A stretch of 64,000 bases of DNA from Saprospiraceae bacterium (GCA_016787525.1 JAEUUP010000113.1:103767-167766); one strand, 5' to 3'; shown: positions 26,739-35,626, counted from the first letter of the stretch. Made by a program: numbers and translations. Notes: a model not told the origin generated them from the letters alone.

Positions 26739-27866
26739 ATGAATATACAAAAATCAACAATCGCACGCGCCGCCATCCACATAGCAGTCATTTTGTTGGC
26801 TCTACTGTTTCCCTATTTGATTGAATTTCAACGGATTGATAACTTTGCTGCTCTATTATTCAATCCTTTTGCCATTCGTTACTTTTTTAGTTTTGGCTTT
26901 CTGACGTTTTTCGTCTATTTCAATTATTTGTGGCTGGTTGAAAAATATTACTTCCAGCGAAAGTTTTTTACCTATGCTTTGTGGCTGGCGGCTTCTCTGA
27001 TTATCATATTTTATTTGCCCGAATTGGCAGCTTATGGTTTAGGCATCAAAACACCTGCTCAAGAAAGAATAACAAAAGGCGATATGTCTGAGATAGAAAA
27101 AAATAAATCTATTTTCAATTTGCTCAAACTATCGTCGCCCGAAGAGCATGGCGACAAAATGCCCAACCCGCCGCCGCCAGGAGGCAGACCGACAAGCCCC
27201 AAAATCAATGTCATTATTTTGTTCTTTCTTAGTATCTTTCTCACCATTTCTATTTTAGCTGATAAACGTTTGCAAAGTATTGAAAATGATAAACTTAGCG
27301 CAGAGTTGGCACATTTGAAAGCTCAAATAAATCCCCATTTTTTGTTTAATACGCTCAATGGTATTTATTCTTTGGTCATCAAAAACGATAAAAAAGCAGG
27401 TGAAAGTGTCTTGAAATTATCAGAACTGATGCGCTACATTCTCCAAGATGCTCAAAAGACACACGTCCCTTTGGACAAAGAAATCAGTTTTATCAACAGT
27501 TATATTGCTCTACAAAAACAACGTCTGACGGAGTATATGGCGTTGAATTATACATTAGAAGGAGTCACTTCGGGCAAAAAGATTGCGCCATTGCTGTTGA
27601 TTACCTTTATCGAAAATGCTTTCAAACATGGTATCAACCCCGATGAAGATTGTGTGATAGACATTCATATTCACATAGGTACAAATGATCTGCTGCTCAA
27701 AGTGTTTAATAAAAAAGTGCCTTTAGCACCCAATCAATGGTCAAGTGGTATTGGATTGGCGAATGTCAAGGAGCGTTTGCAGATGCTGTACGCGACCAAA
27801 CATAACCTAACGGTCACAGACGACGATACATCTTATTTGGTTGAACTAAAACTCATAATGACATGA
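26739..27866 (+). CDS. LytS-type sensor histidine kinase (His_kinase PF06580 family)
   Basis: A 375-residue sensor with four N-terminal membrane helices (about 10-160), a proline-rich cytoplasmic stretch (PNPPPPGGRPTSP), a coiled linker (ENDKLSAELAHLKAQINPHFLFNTLNGIYSLV, which contains the conserved phosphorylatable histidine in NPHFLFN), and an ATPase domain (LLLITFIENAFKHGI as N-box, GIGLANVKERLQMLY as G-box). It starts 16 bp after the HupE-like gene. The sequence CTGAAGGGGTAG in front of its ATG is a decayed dispersed element that could serve as a Shine-Dalgarno-like site. It overlaps the next gene by ATGA. Confidence 0.93.
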   Translation: MNIQKSTIARAAIHIAVILLALLFPYLIEFQRIDNFAALLFNPFAIRYFFSFGFLTFFVYFNYLWLVEKYYFQRKFFTYALWLAASLIIIFYLPELAAYGLGIKTPAQERITKGDMSEIEKNKSIFNLLKLSSPEEHGDKMPNPPPPGGRPTSPKINVIILFFLSIFLTISILADKRLQSIENDKLSAELAHLKAQINPHFLFNTLNGIYSLVIKNDKKAGESVLKLSELMRYILQDAQKTHVPLDKEISFINSYIALQKQRLTEYMALNYTLEGVTSGKKIAPLLLITFIENAFKHGINPDEDCVIDIHIHIGTNDLLLKVFNKKVPLAPNQWSSGIGLANVKERLQMLYATKHNLTVTDDDTSYLVELKLIMT

Positions 27867-28555
27867 TACGAGCCATCGCACTCGACGACGAACCTTTAGC
27901 TTTAGAAATTATTGACGAATATTGTCAACATACTGAGGGGGTTGTTTTAGAAAAATATTTTACGCGAACGAGAGAAACTGTGCAGTATTTAGCCCAAAAC
28001 AAAGTGGATTTATTGTTTTTAGACATTAATATGCCTGCTATTTCGGGTATTGATTTTTATACAAATCTGCCAGACAAGATAATGGTCATTTTCACGACGG
28101 CTTACAGTGAATACGCTGTGGATGGTTTCAATCTCAATGCTGTGGATTATTTGCTCAAACCCTTCACATTGGAACGTTTTCAACAAGCTATCAAGAAAGC
28201 ACAGGTGTTGCACAGTGCGCAACAGGTGCAAGAGACCACCGAATTCATATATGTTAGACTGAATTATGCTTTAACACCCATCAAAATAGCTGATATTACC
28301 TATATCGAGGCTTTGGACAATTATATAAAAATAAACCTCGAAAACCAAAAACCCATTCTACTTCGTATGTCCATGAAAACGATTTTGGAACAGTTACCTG
28401 TGAAACGATTTGTCCGCACACACAAATCGTTTATTGTTGCGATTGACCGTATAGAAAATGTCCGAAATAAGGTCGTTACCATTCAAAGTCAATCTATTCC
28501 AATTGGGAAAAATTTTGACAATGATTTTTTCAAAACGTTGATACCCCCTCAGTAA
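27863..28555 (+). CDS. LytTR-family response regulator
   Basis: A 230-residue transcription regulator. Its receiver domain (1-120) has the acidic pocket DDEP, the phosphoacceptor aspartate in DLLFLDINMP and the conserved lysine in DYLLKPF. A LytTR DNA-binding domain follows (FIYVRLNYALTPIKIADITYIEALDNYIKI ... FVRTHKSFIVAIDRIENV). It overlaps the kinase stop by four bases, so the two are co-translated and form a two-component pair. Two dispersed elements occur: TEGVV in the receiver, and one at the very end, where CCCCCTCAGTA supplies the last residues PPQ and the TAA stop codon. Confidence 0.94.
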   Translation: MIRAIALDDEPLALEIIDEYCQHTEGVVLEKYFTRTRETVQYLAQNKVDLLFLDINMPAISGIDFYTNLPDKIMVIFTTAYSEYAVDGFNLNAVDYLLKPFTLERFQQAIKKAQVLHSAQQVQETTEFIYVRLNYALTPIKIADITYIEALDNYIKINLENQKPILLRMSMKTILEQLPVKRFVRTHKSFIVAIDRIENVRNKVVTIQSQSIPIGKNFDNDFFKTLIPPQ

Positions 28556-28598
28556 AAAAGAAACGAATACATATTCAATCACTTGTAAAAATAAATTT

Positions 28599-30812
28599 AT
28601 GAAATCACTTTTAACTGTTTTTTTCGCTTTCGTAATAACCCATATTTGGGGTCAAAACGCAACGGGTTACATTTTTGATGAAGCCAAAAAGCCCTTAGAA
28701 ACTGCTTATGTTCTGAATCAAAAAACAAACAGCCATGCGCACACCAACGAGGCAGGTTTTTTCAATATCAATCAAACAAGTGTGGGCGATACACTCAAAA
28801 TTGTCCTTTTAGGCTATAAATCGCAGTATTTTATTGTCAAAAATGCCGAAAAGTCAACCATTATCTTGCCCAAAAGCATTTTTGAATTAGATGAAATCAC
28901 CATCAACGCTTCGCCTAAAACACAAAACATCGTATCGGATATTGATGTCAGAATCAATCCCGTCAATTCGTCGCAAGAGATTTTGCGTAAAGTGCCTGGA
29001 CTATTTATCGGTCAACACGCAGGTGGCGGCAAGGCGGAACAGATATTTTTGCGCGGTTTCGATATTGACCACGGCACGGACATCAACATCACTGTGGACG
29101 GTATGCCTGTCAATATGGTCTCACATGCGCATGGTCAAGGCTATGCTGACTTGCACTTTTTGATACCTGAAACTGTGGGCAAATTGGACTTTGGCAAAGG
29201 CTCTTACTATGCTGACAAAGGTAATCTGACAACAGCGGGTTATGTCGCTTTTTCAACAAAAGACAAATTGGATAACAGTGCTGTCAGTATTGAAGCAGGA
29301 CAATTTAACACATTCCGCACGGTGGGTTTGTTCAAATTATTGAGTGGGGAAAACAATCAAAATGCTTATATCGCAACCGAATATTTGGCAACAAATGGTG
29401 CATTTGAGTCGCCGCAAAACTTTAATCGGTTGAATGTGATGGGTAAATATTCAACCATTCTGCCCAATCAAGATAAGATTATCATATCTGCTTCTCATTT
29501 CAAAAGCCGTTGGGATGCGTCTGGGCAAGTGCCACAAAGAGCTGTTGAGTCAAGGCTGATTTCTCGATTTGGTGCAATTGACAATACTGAGGGGGGGCAA
29601 ACGTCACGCTCGAATATTAATTTTCAGTTTAATAAACGCATTGATAATCAAAGTTTTGTAAAAACAACAGCTTATTTAAGTCAGTATAATTTTGAATTAT
29701 TCTCAAATTTTACGTTTTTTCTAAATGACTCTATCAACGGCGACCAAATCAAACAAAAAGAAAAACGCAATATTTATGGATTGCACAGCGAGTGGAACAA
29801 AACAGTCAATTTCGGTAAAGGCGAGTTGGATTTGCAAATAGGTGGCGGTTTCAGAACAGATGACAACAGAGACGTTGAATTATCGCATACTGTGAATCGA
29901 AAAACGCTCATCGAAGCCATCAAATTAGGCGATATAACAGAAACAAATACTTTTGGCTACGCCAACGCAGAGTTTAATTTTGGTAAATGGCTCATCAATC
30001 CTGCGGTGCGATTCGACAATTTTTCATTTATTTACAACGACCAATTAGCCACAAAATACGCAACACAATCTATCAAAAAGTCTATTTTGAGCCCAAAGCT
30101 CAATTTTGCCTACAATGCAAGTAGAAATCTGCAATATTATTTGAAAATGGGCAAAGGTTTCCACTCCAACGATACACGTGTTGTGGTGGCACAAACGGGC
30201 AACGAGATTTTACCCGCTGCATACAGTGCCGATTTGGGTTTGATGTGGAAACCTCAACCGCGTTTGTTGCTGAATGTCGCCTTGTGGCATTTGTATTTGG
30301 AACAAGAATTCGTGTATGTCGGCGACGAAGGTGTGGTTGAGCCAAGCGGTCGCACACGTCGGCAAGGTGTGGATATGGGCTTGCGCTATCAAATGACTGA
30401 GGGGGTGTTTTTTAATGGCGATGTGAATTATACGATTGCACGGAGCATAGACGATGAAAAAGGGCAAAACTACATCCCATTAGCACCCGATTTGACGGCT
30501 GTGGGTGGTTTGACGGTGCAAAAAGGACGTTGGGCAGGTAGTTATCAGTTCCGTTATTTGAAAAGCCGTCCTGCCAATGAAGACAATTCGATTGTTGCCA
30601 AAGGTTATTTCGTAAATGATGCGAATGTGAATTATCAGTGGAGAAATATGAACTTAGGTATTTCTGTCGAAAATTTATTTAATACTGCTTGGAATGAGAC
30701 ACAGTTTGCCACAGAATCGCGTTTGAAAAATGAACCACAAAGTGTTGAGGAAATACACTTTATACCTGGTACACCTTTCTTTTTGAAAGGTAAAATGACG
30801 ATACAGTTTTAG
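28599..30812 (+). CDS. TonB-dependent receptor, probable metal uptake partner of the HupE-like protein
   Basis: A 737-residue receptor: signal peptide (about 1-18, HIWGQ), carboxypeptidase-regulatory-like domain (TGYIFDEAKKPLETAYVL ... DTLKIVLLGYKSQYFI), plug (VRINPVNSSQEILRKVPGLFIGQHAGGGKAEQIFLRGFDIDHGTDI) and a barrel ending PFFLKGKMTIQF. The plug segment DHGTDINITVDGMPVNMVSHAHGQGYADLHFLIPE has four histidines, which fits a metal or metallophore ligand. Last gene of the HupE operon, 43 bp after the regulator. Two dispersed elements, both read as TEG (residues near 330 and 600, in barrel loops). Confidence 0.92.
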   Translation: MKSLLTVFFAFVITHIWGQNATGYIFDEAKKPLETAYVLNQKTNSHAHTNEAGFFNINQTSVGDTLKIVLLGYKSQYFIVKNAEKSTIILPKSIFELDEITINASPKTQNIVSDIDVRINPVNSSQEILRKVPGLFIGQHAGGGKAEQIFLRGFDIDHGTDINITVDGMPVNMVSHAHGQGYADLHFLIPETVGKLDFGKGSYYADKGNLTTAGYVAFSTKDKLDNSAVSIEAGQFNTFRTVGLFKLLSGENNQNAYIATEYLATNGAFESPQNFNRLNVMGKYSTILPNQDKIIISASHFKSRWDASGQVPQRAVESRLISRFGAIDNTEGGQTSRSNINFQFNKRIDNQSFVKTTAYLSQYNFELFSNFTFFLNDSINGDQIKQKEKRNIYGLHSEWNKTVNFGKGELDLQIGGGFRTDDNRDVELSHTVNRKTLIEAIKLGDITETNTFGYANAEFNFGKWLINPAVRFDNFSFIYNDQLATKYATQSIKKSILSPKLNFAYNASRNLQYYLKMGKGFHSNDTRVVVAQTGNEILPAAYSADLGLMWKPQPRLLLNVALWHLYLEQEFVYVGDEGVVEPSGRTRRQGVDMGLRYQMTEGVFFNGDVNYTIARSIDDEKGQNYIPLAPDLTAVGGLTVQKGRWAGSYQFRYLKSRPANEDNSIVAKGYFVNDANVNYQWRNMNLGISVENLFNTAWNETQFATESRLKNEPQSVEEIHFIPGTPFFLKGKMTIQF

Positions 30813-30872
30813 TATTTGATGGATATAATCAGACAATACACCTCTCAGTATTATATCGCAATTATTTTAATT

Positions 30873-30907
30873 CCATGTTGAGGATATTAAAAATATCCTC
30901 AACATGG
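30873..30907. terminator. Terminator between convergent genes
   Basis: A 16-bp perfect stem, CCATGTTGAGGATATT at 30873-30888 and its complement at 30892-30907, with a 3-base loop. It separates the TonB receptor gene from the minus-strand gene at 30921. Confidence 0.75.
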
Positions 30908-30920
30908 CTTTCTGATATTT

Positions 30921-32198
30921 CTACGTTTTGCGGTGTTTTTTCTTAGCCGCAGGGAATAAAATATTGTTCAAAATCAAGCGATAACCAGGTGATTGTGGGT
31001 GAAGACTCAAGTCTGTTTCGGGGTCTTCGACATAATGACGATAGTCTTCTGGGTCGTGACCGCCGTAGAATGAGAAAAAGCCTTGTCCGACGACACCATG
31101 CAAATAGCGCACCTCATTGTAAGGTTTGTTTTCGCCCAACATCAACACGTCTGATTTGATGTATTTTTTCATGAAAGCCGTTGTTTGACCCATAAAACCT
31201 TTGACTGTACGTGTGTGACACTGGGTTAACATAGCTGGAATTGGGTCGTATTTGGCTGAAAAATCGAATAATGTGAAATAATCTGTTTCGGGCGAAGCTG
31301 GACGACCGTAGTTATTGTCAATACTCGAAAACTCGTACTCCATCGGGTCTCGAGAGAGTGAAAAGTCTTTAAACGCAAAGGTTTTTGAAAAATCCAGTTT
31401 CTCTTGAGCATTGGGGTCGGCTGGGTCACCGTCGTACATTGCAGCACAAATATCCACACCTTCGGCTGCCAAAGCAATATCATAACTGTCTGTGGCAGAA
31501 CACATAGCGAACATGAATCCGCCACCTGCAACAAAATCTCTGATGCGCTTGACAACGGCTAATTTACATTGCGACACTTTTGAAAAACCCAAAGAACGGG
31601 AGAGTTCTTCGGCTCGTTTCTGATTCTCGCGATACCATGGTGCATGACCGTAGTTGCGGTAAAATTTGCCGTATTGCCCTGTAAAATCCTCATGATGCAA
31701 GTGCAGCCAATCGTACAAAGCCAATTTACCATCTACTACTTCGCGGTCATAAACAACATCGTAAGGGATTTCGGCATAAGTCAAAACCATCGTGACGGCA
31801 TCGTCCCAAGGTTGCACTTTGTTGCCTTTTGAGTCAATGTCGGGTGTATAAACCGCAATTTTAGGTGCGACCTCCAGTTTGATATCGTCCATATTAACCT
31901 CTGGATTCGATATTTCGTTCTGAATACCTGCAAATTGTGCATCGCTCAATACTTCGTAGGTCACGTTGCGGGTTTTACATTCTTTCTCAAATGCCAATTG
32001 ATGCGGAAAAGCAAAGCTCCCACCCCGATAATTCAACAACCAATGCGCTTCAACACCTTTTGACAACACCCAATAAGTGATACCATAGGCTTTGAGATGC
32101 TCTTTTTGCTTCAAGTCCATGGGCAATAGAATGACGCTCGCACGCAACTGAGTGAGTGCCAAAAGCATAACTGTAAGGGAAACAATTATTTTTTTCAT
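30921..32198 (-). CDS. Secreted GATase-fold-like conserved protein
   Basis: A 425-residue protein with a signal peptide (to about residue 20). It belongs to a well-conserved Bacteroidota group, often labelled asparagine synthetase B in databases; I see neither the N-terminal Cys glutaminase nor the synthetase domain, so that name is doubtful. The region PKIAVYTPDIDSKGNKVQPWDDAVTMVL and FVAGGGFMFAMCSATDSYDIAL resembles a class I glutamine-amidotransferase or ThuA-like fold, with Cys in the MCSATD elbow. Three conserved histidine-rich segments (WLHLHHEDFTGQYG, YGGHDPEDYRHY) suggest metal or ligand binding. It has no dispersed element. Function unknown. Confidence 0.7.
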   Translation of the reverse strand: MKKIIVSLTVMLLALTQLRASVILLPMDLKQKEHLKAYGITYWVLSKGVEAHWLLNYRGGSFAFPHQLAFEKECKTRNVTYEVLSDAQFAGIQNEISNPEVNMDDIKLEVAPKIAVYTPDIDSKGNKVQPWDDAVTMVLTYAEIPYDVVYDREVVDGKLALYDWLHLHHEDFTGQYGKFYRNYGHAPWYRENQKRAEELSRSLGFSKVSQCKLAVVKRIRDFVAGGGFMFAMCSATDSYDIALAAEGVDICAAMYDGDPADPNAQEKLDFSKTFAFKDFSLSRDPMEYEFSSIDNNYGRPASPETDYFTLFDFSAKYDPIPAMLTQCHTRTVKGFMGQTTAFMKKYIKSDVLMLGENKPYNEVRYLHGVVGQGFFSFYGGHDPEDYRHYVEDPETDLSLHPQSPGYRLILNNILFPAAKKKHRKT

Positions 32199-32222
32199 CT
32201 TTCAATGTGTTTTTTATGAATT

Positions 32223-32232
32223 TACTGAGGGG
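32223..32232 (+). repeat. Intergenic copy of the element, 4-G form
   Basis: TACTGAGGGG, followed by TATC, lies in the 116-bp gap upstream of the minus-strand GATase-like gene. Confidence 0.9.
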
Positions 32233-32314
32233 TATCTTGTTTGATTCTAAAACGTAAAACAATGCGAAAAGATTTTATTTTTTTCAAAGACAGTTTTGAT
32301 AGCTTCAAGATGCA

Positions 32315-32974
32315 CTAAGTTTTATTCTTCAAATAACCCTCAACAATCAAATATTGCCCTATCCCGTAAGTCAGCATAATGAGTACACCCGACAATGGAA
32401 ACGAACTAACAAATTTGCTAATCGCAATCATACTATCAGAAATGACAAAAAGTAAAGCGCCCCAAATGACCCATCTAAAAGATTCATCGGGCACCATTTT
32501 ATGACGATACAAAACTATCAAAAGCATGGTCAAAATAGTCAAAGCATAGACCGTTATAGGCAATTTGAGGGCTGAATCTACATTCGGCAAAACGATATAA
32601 AGGAGTATCATACCGTAAATAAGTACACCTAAAGTTGGTACAAGTAACTCTTTTTTTGAAAAAAAACGATCGGCCTCAGTACGAAAAGCTAAAATGTAAA
32701 AAATGTGTGCCATCAAAAATGATGCTAAACCTTGAATAAAATAGCCTTCAAACATCAAAAAAACATCTCCCAAAAGACTGAAAATGATAGCAGCTAGAAT
32801 AAATTGGCTTTGTCGCACATCCCTCAGTAAAGTCGAGTTGATGAAATAAATACCCAGCGAAATCATCAACAATGGTTTGAAAATATACTCCGCTGTTTGC
32901 CAACTGGGCTGCATCGCTCGGGCGACGAGATCGCCTAAAAGAATAATAAAGAAAAGGATTGTAAATTTTTTCAT
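32315..32974 (-). CDS. Lysoplasmalogenase (YhhN/TMEM86 family)
   Basis: A 219-residue integral membrane protein with about eight helices. The motif FSLLGDVFLMFEGYFIQGLASFLMAHIFYILAF carries the conserved aspartate (GD) and the FxxGxxxFxxAHxxY pattern of YhhN proteins, which hydrolyse the vinyl-ether bond of lysoplasmalogens. LFVISDSMIAISKFV is the second conserved block with an aspartate. Located in the inner membrane. Degenerate forms of the dispersed element lie at about 32675 and 32821. Confidence 0.9.
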   Translation of the reverse strand: MKKFTILFFIILLGDLVARAMQPSWQTAEYIFKPLLMISLGIYFINSTLLRDVRQSQFILAAIIFSLLGDVFLMFEGYFIQGLASFLMAHIFYILAFRTEADRFFSKKELLVPTLGVLIYGMILLYIVLPNVDSALKLPITVYALTILTMLLIVLYRHKMVPDESFRWVIWGALLFVISDSMIAISKFVSSFPLSGVLIMLTYGIGQYLIVEGYLKNKT

Positions 32975-33052
32975 AATGATAGATTTGATGCGAAAAATAG
33001 TATATTTTTTGCGATTGATGTGCTATTTACCTTTTTTGACTTAGTTTTATTT

Positions 33053-33060
33053 TACCTTTG
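33053..33060 (+). promoter_or_regulatory. Candidate -7 element before the amidotransferase gene
   Basis: TACCTTTG is a full match to the Bacteroidota box, 66 bp before the start. The nearest TTTG (33035-33038) is only 14 bp away, so the -33 element is uncertain. Confidence 0.45.
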
Positions 33061-33125
33061 GCATTGCTATTCCATTTTTAACCAACCTTGATATTTATGC
33101 ACCAATCACAACCTAAATTTTTATT

Positions 33126-33974
33126 ATGGAAAAAACGTTACGCGTAGCCATTCTTGATTTGAACAATAATGTACCCAATCGTGGCATTTTATACCTCAAA
33201 CGCCTTGTCGAATCTTATGGCGATTTATTGACTTATGAGGTTTTTGATGTCCGATACAAAAATGAGATACCAGATACGAGTTTCGATATTTATATCTCTT
33301 CGGGTGGTCCAGGCAGCCCTTTTGACTTCACTGGGGGGTGGGACAAAGCCTATTTCACCTTAATTCAGCAGTTGTGGCAACACAATCAGACCTTACAAGC
33401 CAGTGAAGAAGACACCAGTGAAGTGACCAACCCAAAGTATGTCTTTTTCATTTGTCATTCGTTTCAGTTGGCCTGTCAGCATTTCAAAGTTGGCAGTATC
33501 AAGCAACGTGTGACCCGTTCTTTTGGTACATTTCCATGCCATAAAACCGACTTTGGCAGCCGCGATTTGTATTTCAAAGGTTTGCCTGAGCCTTTCTGGA
33601 TTGCCGATTTCAGAGATTGGCAAGTCGTGAATGCCAACAAAGAATATCTCGAAAGTCAAGGATTTGAGATTTTGGCGTTGGAGAAAGAGCGTCCTCATGT
33701 CAATTTGCCGCGTGCCATCATGGCTATTCGTTTTTCGGATAATTTTTTCGGCACACAATTTCACCCCGAAGCCGACGCTGATGGTATGTTGACACACTTT
33801 TATGATCCTGAACGCAAAGCACAGGTCATAAAAGATTATGGGGAAGAAAAATGGCATACAATGTTACACGATTTGGAAGATGATCGCAAAATCAACTTGA
33901 CGCACAAGACTATTTTACCCAATTTTTTGAACGATGCCATTATGAATTTGCAGGGTAGTTTAGTGCCTGCTTGA
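33126..33974 (+). CDS. Class I glutamine amidotransferase-like protein
   Basis: A 282-residue protein with the class I GATase fold. The nucleophilic cysteine is in FFICHSFQLACQHF (about residue 117), and the catalytic His-Glu pair is in GTQFHPEAD (about residue 220). The SSGGPGSPFDF loop forms the oxyanion-hole region. GMP synthase and related enzymes release ammonia from glutamine for a partner synthetase; the next gene, 99 bp downstream, is ATP-grasp-like and is the natural candidate to receive it. Cytoplasmic. No dispersed element. Confidence 0.85.
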   Translation: MEKTLRVAILDLNNNVPNRGILYLKRLVESYGDLLTYEVFDVRYKNEIPDTSFDIYISSGGPGSPFDFTGGWDKAYFTLIQQLWQHNQTLQASEEDTSEVTNPKYVFFICHSFQLACQHFKVGSIKQRVTRSFGTFPCHKTDFGSRDLYFKGLPEPFWIADFRDWQVVNANKEYLESQGFEILALEKERPHVNLPRAIMAIRFSDNFFGTQFHPEADADGMLTHFYDPERKAQVIKDYGEEKWHTMLHDLEDDRKINLTHKTILPNFLNDAIMNLQGSLVPA

Positions 33975-33978
33975 ATAT

Positions 33979-34032
33979 AATGAATCGGAATCGAACTTTT
34001 TTTCTTAGAAAGTTATCCGATTCCGATTCATT
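33979..34032 (+). other. Strong hairpin between the amidotransferase and ATP-grasp-like genes
   Basis: A 15-bp perfect stem, AATGAATCGGAATCG at 33979-33993 and CGATTCCGATTCATT at 34018-34032. It could be a partial terminator or a processing site tuning the ratio of the two proteins. The T run that follows is weak (TTTATCTTA). Confidence 0.7.
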
Positions 34033-34072
34033 TTATCTTACTTCGACTCTAAATTTAAAACCAACATTATTT

Positions 34073-35272
34073 ATGATTACACATCTTCGCAAAGCCTATA
34101 ATGCCGCATTTTCGCAGGAAGAATATGTCGCTTTTCTTGATCATATCCACAGTTTATACAACCACACACCGCCGTTTAGAGTGAGTGAAACGCCTGTTTT
34201 TATTCCAGACGATTTTCGTGATAAATTGCTACGTGCATGTGACGACATCGTGGATGTCGTTGTGCAGCCCAATTTTAAGGCTCTTACTGAGGGGGCAATG
34301 AAACCCGAGCACCGTGTCCCCAATGAGGATGCGCATCCGCATTTTATGGTGGTTGATTTTGGTATTTGTGAAGGCTCAAACGGCGAACTTGTACCCAAAT
34401 TGATTGAAATGCAGGGCTTTCCGTCGCTCTATTTTTTCCAAACAGACTTGGCAGAAGGCTATTGCCAATATTTCAAAAATATTCCTGAAACGATGACACC
34501 GCTTTTCGAGGGTCTGGATACTGAGGGGTACTATGACTTGCTTAGAGAAGTGATTGTTGGAGATTCAAATCCAGAAAATGTTATTCTTTTAGAAGTTGAA
34601 CCAGAGAAACAAAACACATTAGTAGATTTCTTAGGAACGGCTAAGTATTTGGGAATCAAAATATTGTGTCTTACAAAAGTGATAAAAAAAGGTCGAGAGT
34701 TGTTTTATAAAAACGGCAACGGCGATTTGGTGAAAATAGAACGTATCTATAATCGTGTCATTTTTGACGAATTAGACAGGCGACCTGACTTGACTTTTGG
34801 CTTTCACTTCACCGATGACCTCGATGTAGAATGGGTTGGACATCCGAACTGGTTTTTCCGCATTTCAAAATACACTTTGCCTTTTTTAAAGAGCGATTTT
34901 GTGCCTAAAACGTATTTTTTGGACAAATTGACCGAATATCCAAGCGATTTGGAGAATTATGTTTTAAAGCCACTCTTTTCATTCAGTGGTCAAGGTGTAA
35001 AAATAAATATCACGCAGCAAGATTTAGATGCCGTTGAAGACCGTTCCAATCATATTTTACAAGAAAAAGTCACTTATGTCGCTGCCTTGGAGACTCCCAC
35101 AGAGCCTGCAAAAATTGAAATCCGCATGTTGATGTTGTGGAAAAACGGTTGGGAACGCCCCAAAGTGGTCAATAATCTAATTCGATTGAGCAAAGGCATT
35201 ATGATTGGCGTACGCTACAATAAAGATAAAGACTGGGTCGGTGCGAGTGTTGGCTTATTTAATCGAAAATGA
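34073..35272 (+). CDS. ATP-grasp-like protein paired with the amidotransferase
   Basis: A 399-residue cytoplasmic protein, with the start at ATG 34073 (MITHLRKAYN) rather than upstream in the hairpin. I see features of a glutathionylspermidine-synthase or cp-ATP-grasp type ligase: ENYVLKPLFSFSGQGVKI (ATP-binding lysine and glycine-rich loop, near residue 300), HILQEKVTYV, and the acidic EIRMLMLW segment. The N-terminal half has HFMVVDFGICEGSNGELVPKLIEMQGFPSL. No peptide substrate can be named. Together with the amidotransferase it suggests amide-bond formation. Two dispersed elements are read as TEG (ALTEGAM, LDTEGYY). Confidence 0.65.
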   Translation: MITHLRKAYNAAFSQEEYVAFLDHIHSLYNHTPPFRVSETPVFIPDDFRDKLLRACDDIVDVVVQPNFKALTEGAMKPEHRVPNEDAHPHFMVVDFGICEGSNGELVPKLIEMQGFPSLYFFQTDLAEGYCQYFKNIPETMTPLFEGLDTEGYYDLLREVIVGDSNPENVILLEVEPEKQNTLVDFLGTAKYLGIKILCLTKVIKKGRELFYKNGNGDLVKIERIYNRVIFDELDRRPDLTFGFHFTDDLDVEWVGHPNWFFRISKYTLPFLKSDFVPKTYFLDKLTEYPSDLENYVLKPLFSFSGQGVKINITQQDLDAVEDRSNHILQEKVTYVAALETPTEPAKIEIRMLMLWKNGWERPKVVNNLIRLSKGIMIGVRYNKDKDWVGASVGLFNRK

Positions 35273-35313
35273 GGTTGAGCAAATAGCAAGTTGATAACTC
35301 GACCTTAAAAGCA

Positions 35314-35348
35314 AAACGCAACTAATTGAATGACAATTAGTTGCGTTT
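35314..35348 (+). terminator. Terminator of the amidotransferase/ATP-grasp unit
   Basis: A 15-bp perfect stem, AAACGCAACTAATTG at 35314-35328 and its complement at 35334-35348, has a 5-base loop. A short T-rich tail follows. It lies just before the tRNA gene on the opposite strand and may serve both. Confidence 0.8.
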
Positions 35349-35363
35349 ACTATTTTTAGTGTG

Positions 35364-35437
35364 TAGCGAGGGGGGGAATCGAACCCCCGACCTCAGGGTT
35401 ATGAATCCTGTGCTCTAACCATCTGAGCTACCGCGCC
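35364..35437 (-). tRNA. tRNA-Met (CAT)
   Basis: A 74-nt cloverleaf on the minus strand: acceptor GGCGCGG, D arm GCTC/GAGC, anticodon loop TTCATAA (anticodon CAT), variable loop AGGTC, T arm GGGGG-TTCGATT-CCCCC. The acceptor pairs with CCTCGCT with one G-U and one C-U mismatch, and the anticodon stem has an A-C mismatch. Discriminator A, no encoded CCA. It reads as elongator Met (or Ile2 if the wobble C is modified), not initiator. Confidence 0.88.
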
Positions 35438-35589
35438 ATAGCTTTTTTTAGCGACCGCAAAGATAGGACTTTTTTCTTTTTTTAAAAGACCAAATGATTT
35501 TTTTTTGAAAAAACACAGATTAGATTAACTCGCAAGAGGCATGAATAAAAAATAAAATAAAAAAATAAGTTGTAAAATAGAGGAAAGCA

Positions 35590-35620
35590 TTGATTCTGAA
35601 CAAAGAAGGTATTATTTTTG
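35590..35620 (+). promoter_or_regulatory. Promoter of the candidate ncRNA
   Basis: TTG at 35590-35592, a 20-base spacer, and TATTTTTG at 35613-35620 match the Bacteroidota pattern. No protein gene follows on this strand, so it points to an RNA. Confidence 0.6.
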
Positions 35621-35626
35621 GCGTTT

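Noticed and set aside
30921..32198. Asparagine synthetase B as the function of this gene
   Set aside because: No N-terminal catalytic cysteine and no synthetase domain are visible; the name is likely a database legacy.
33330..33345. TTCACTGGGGGGTGGG as a copy of the dispersed element
   Set aside because: It lacks the GA of CTGAGGGG and is explained by the coding sequence.
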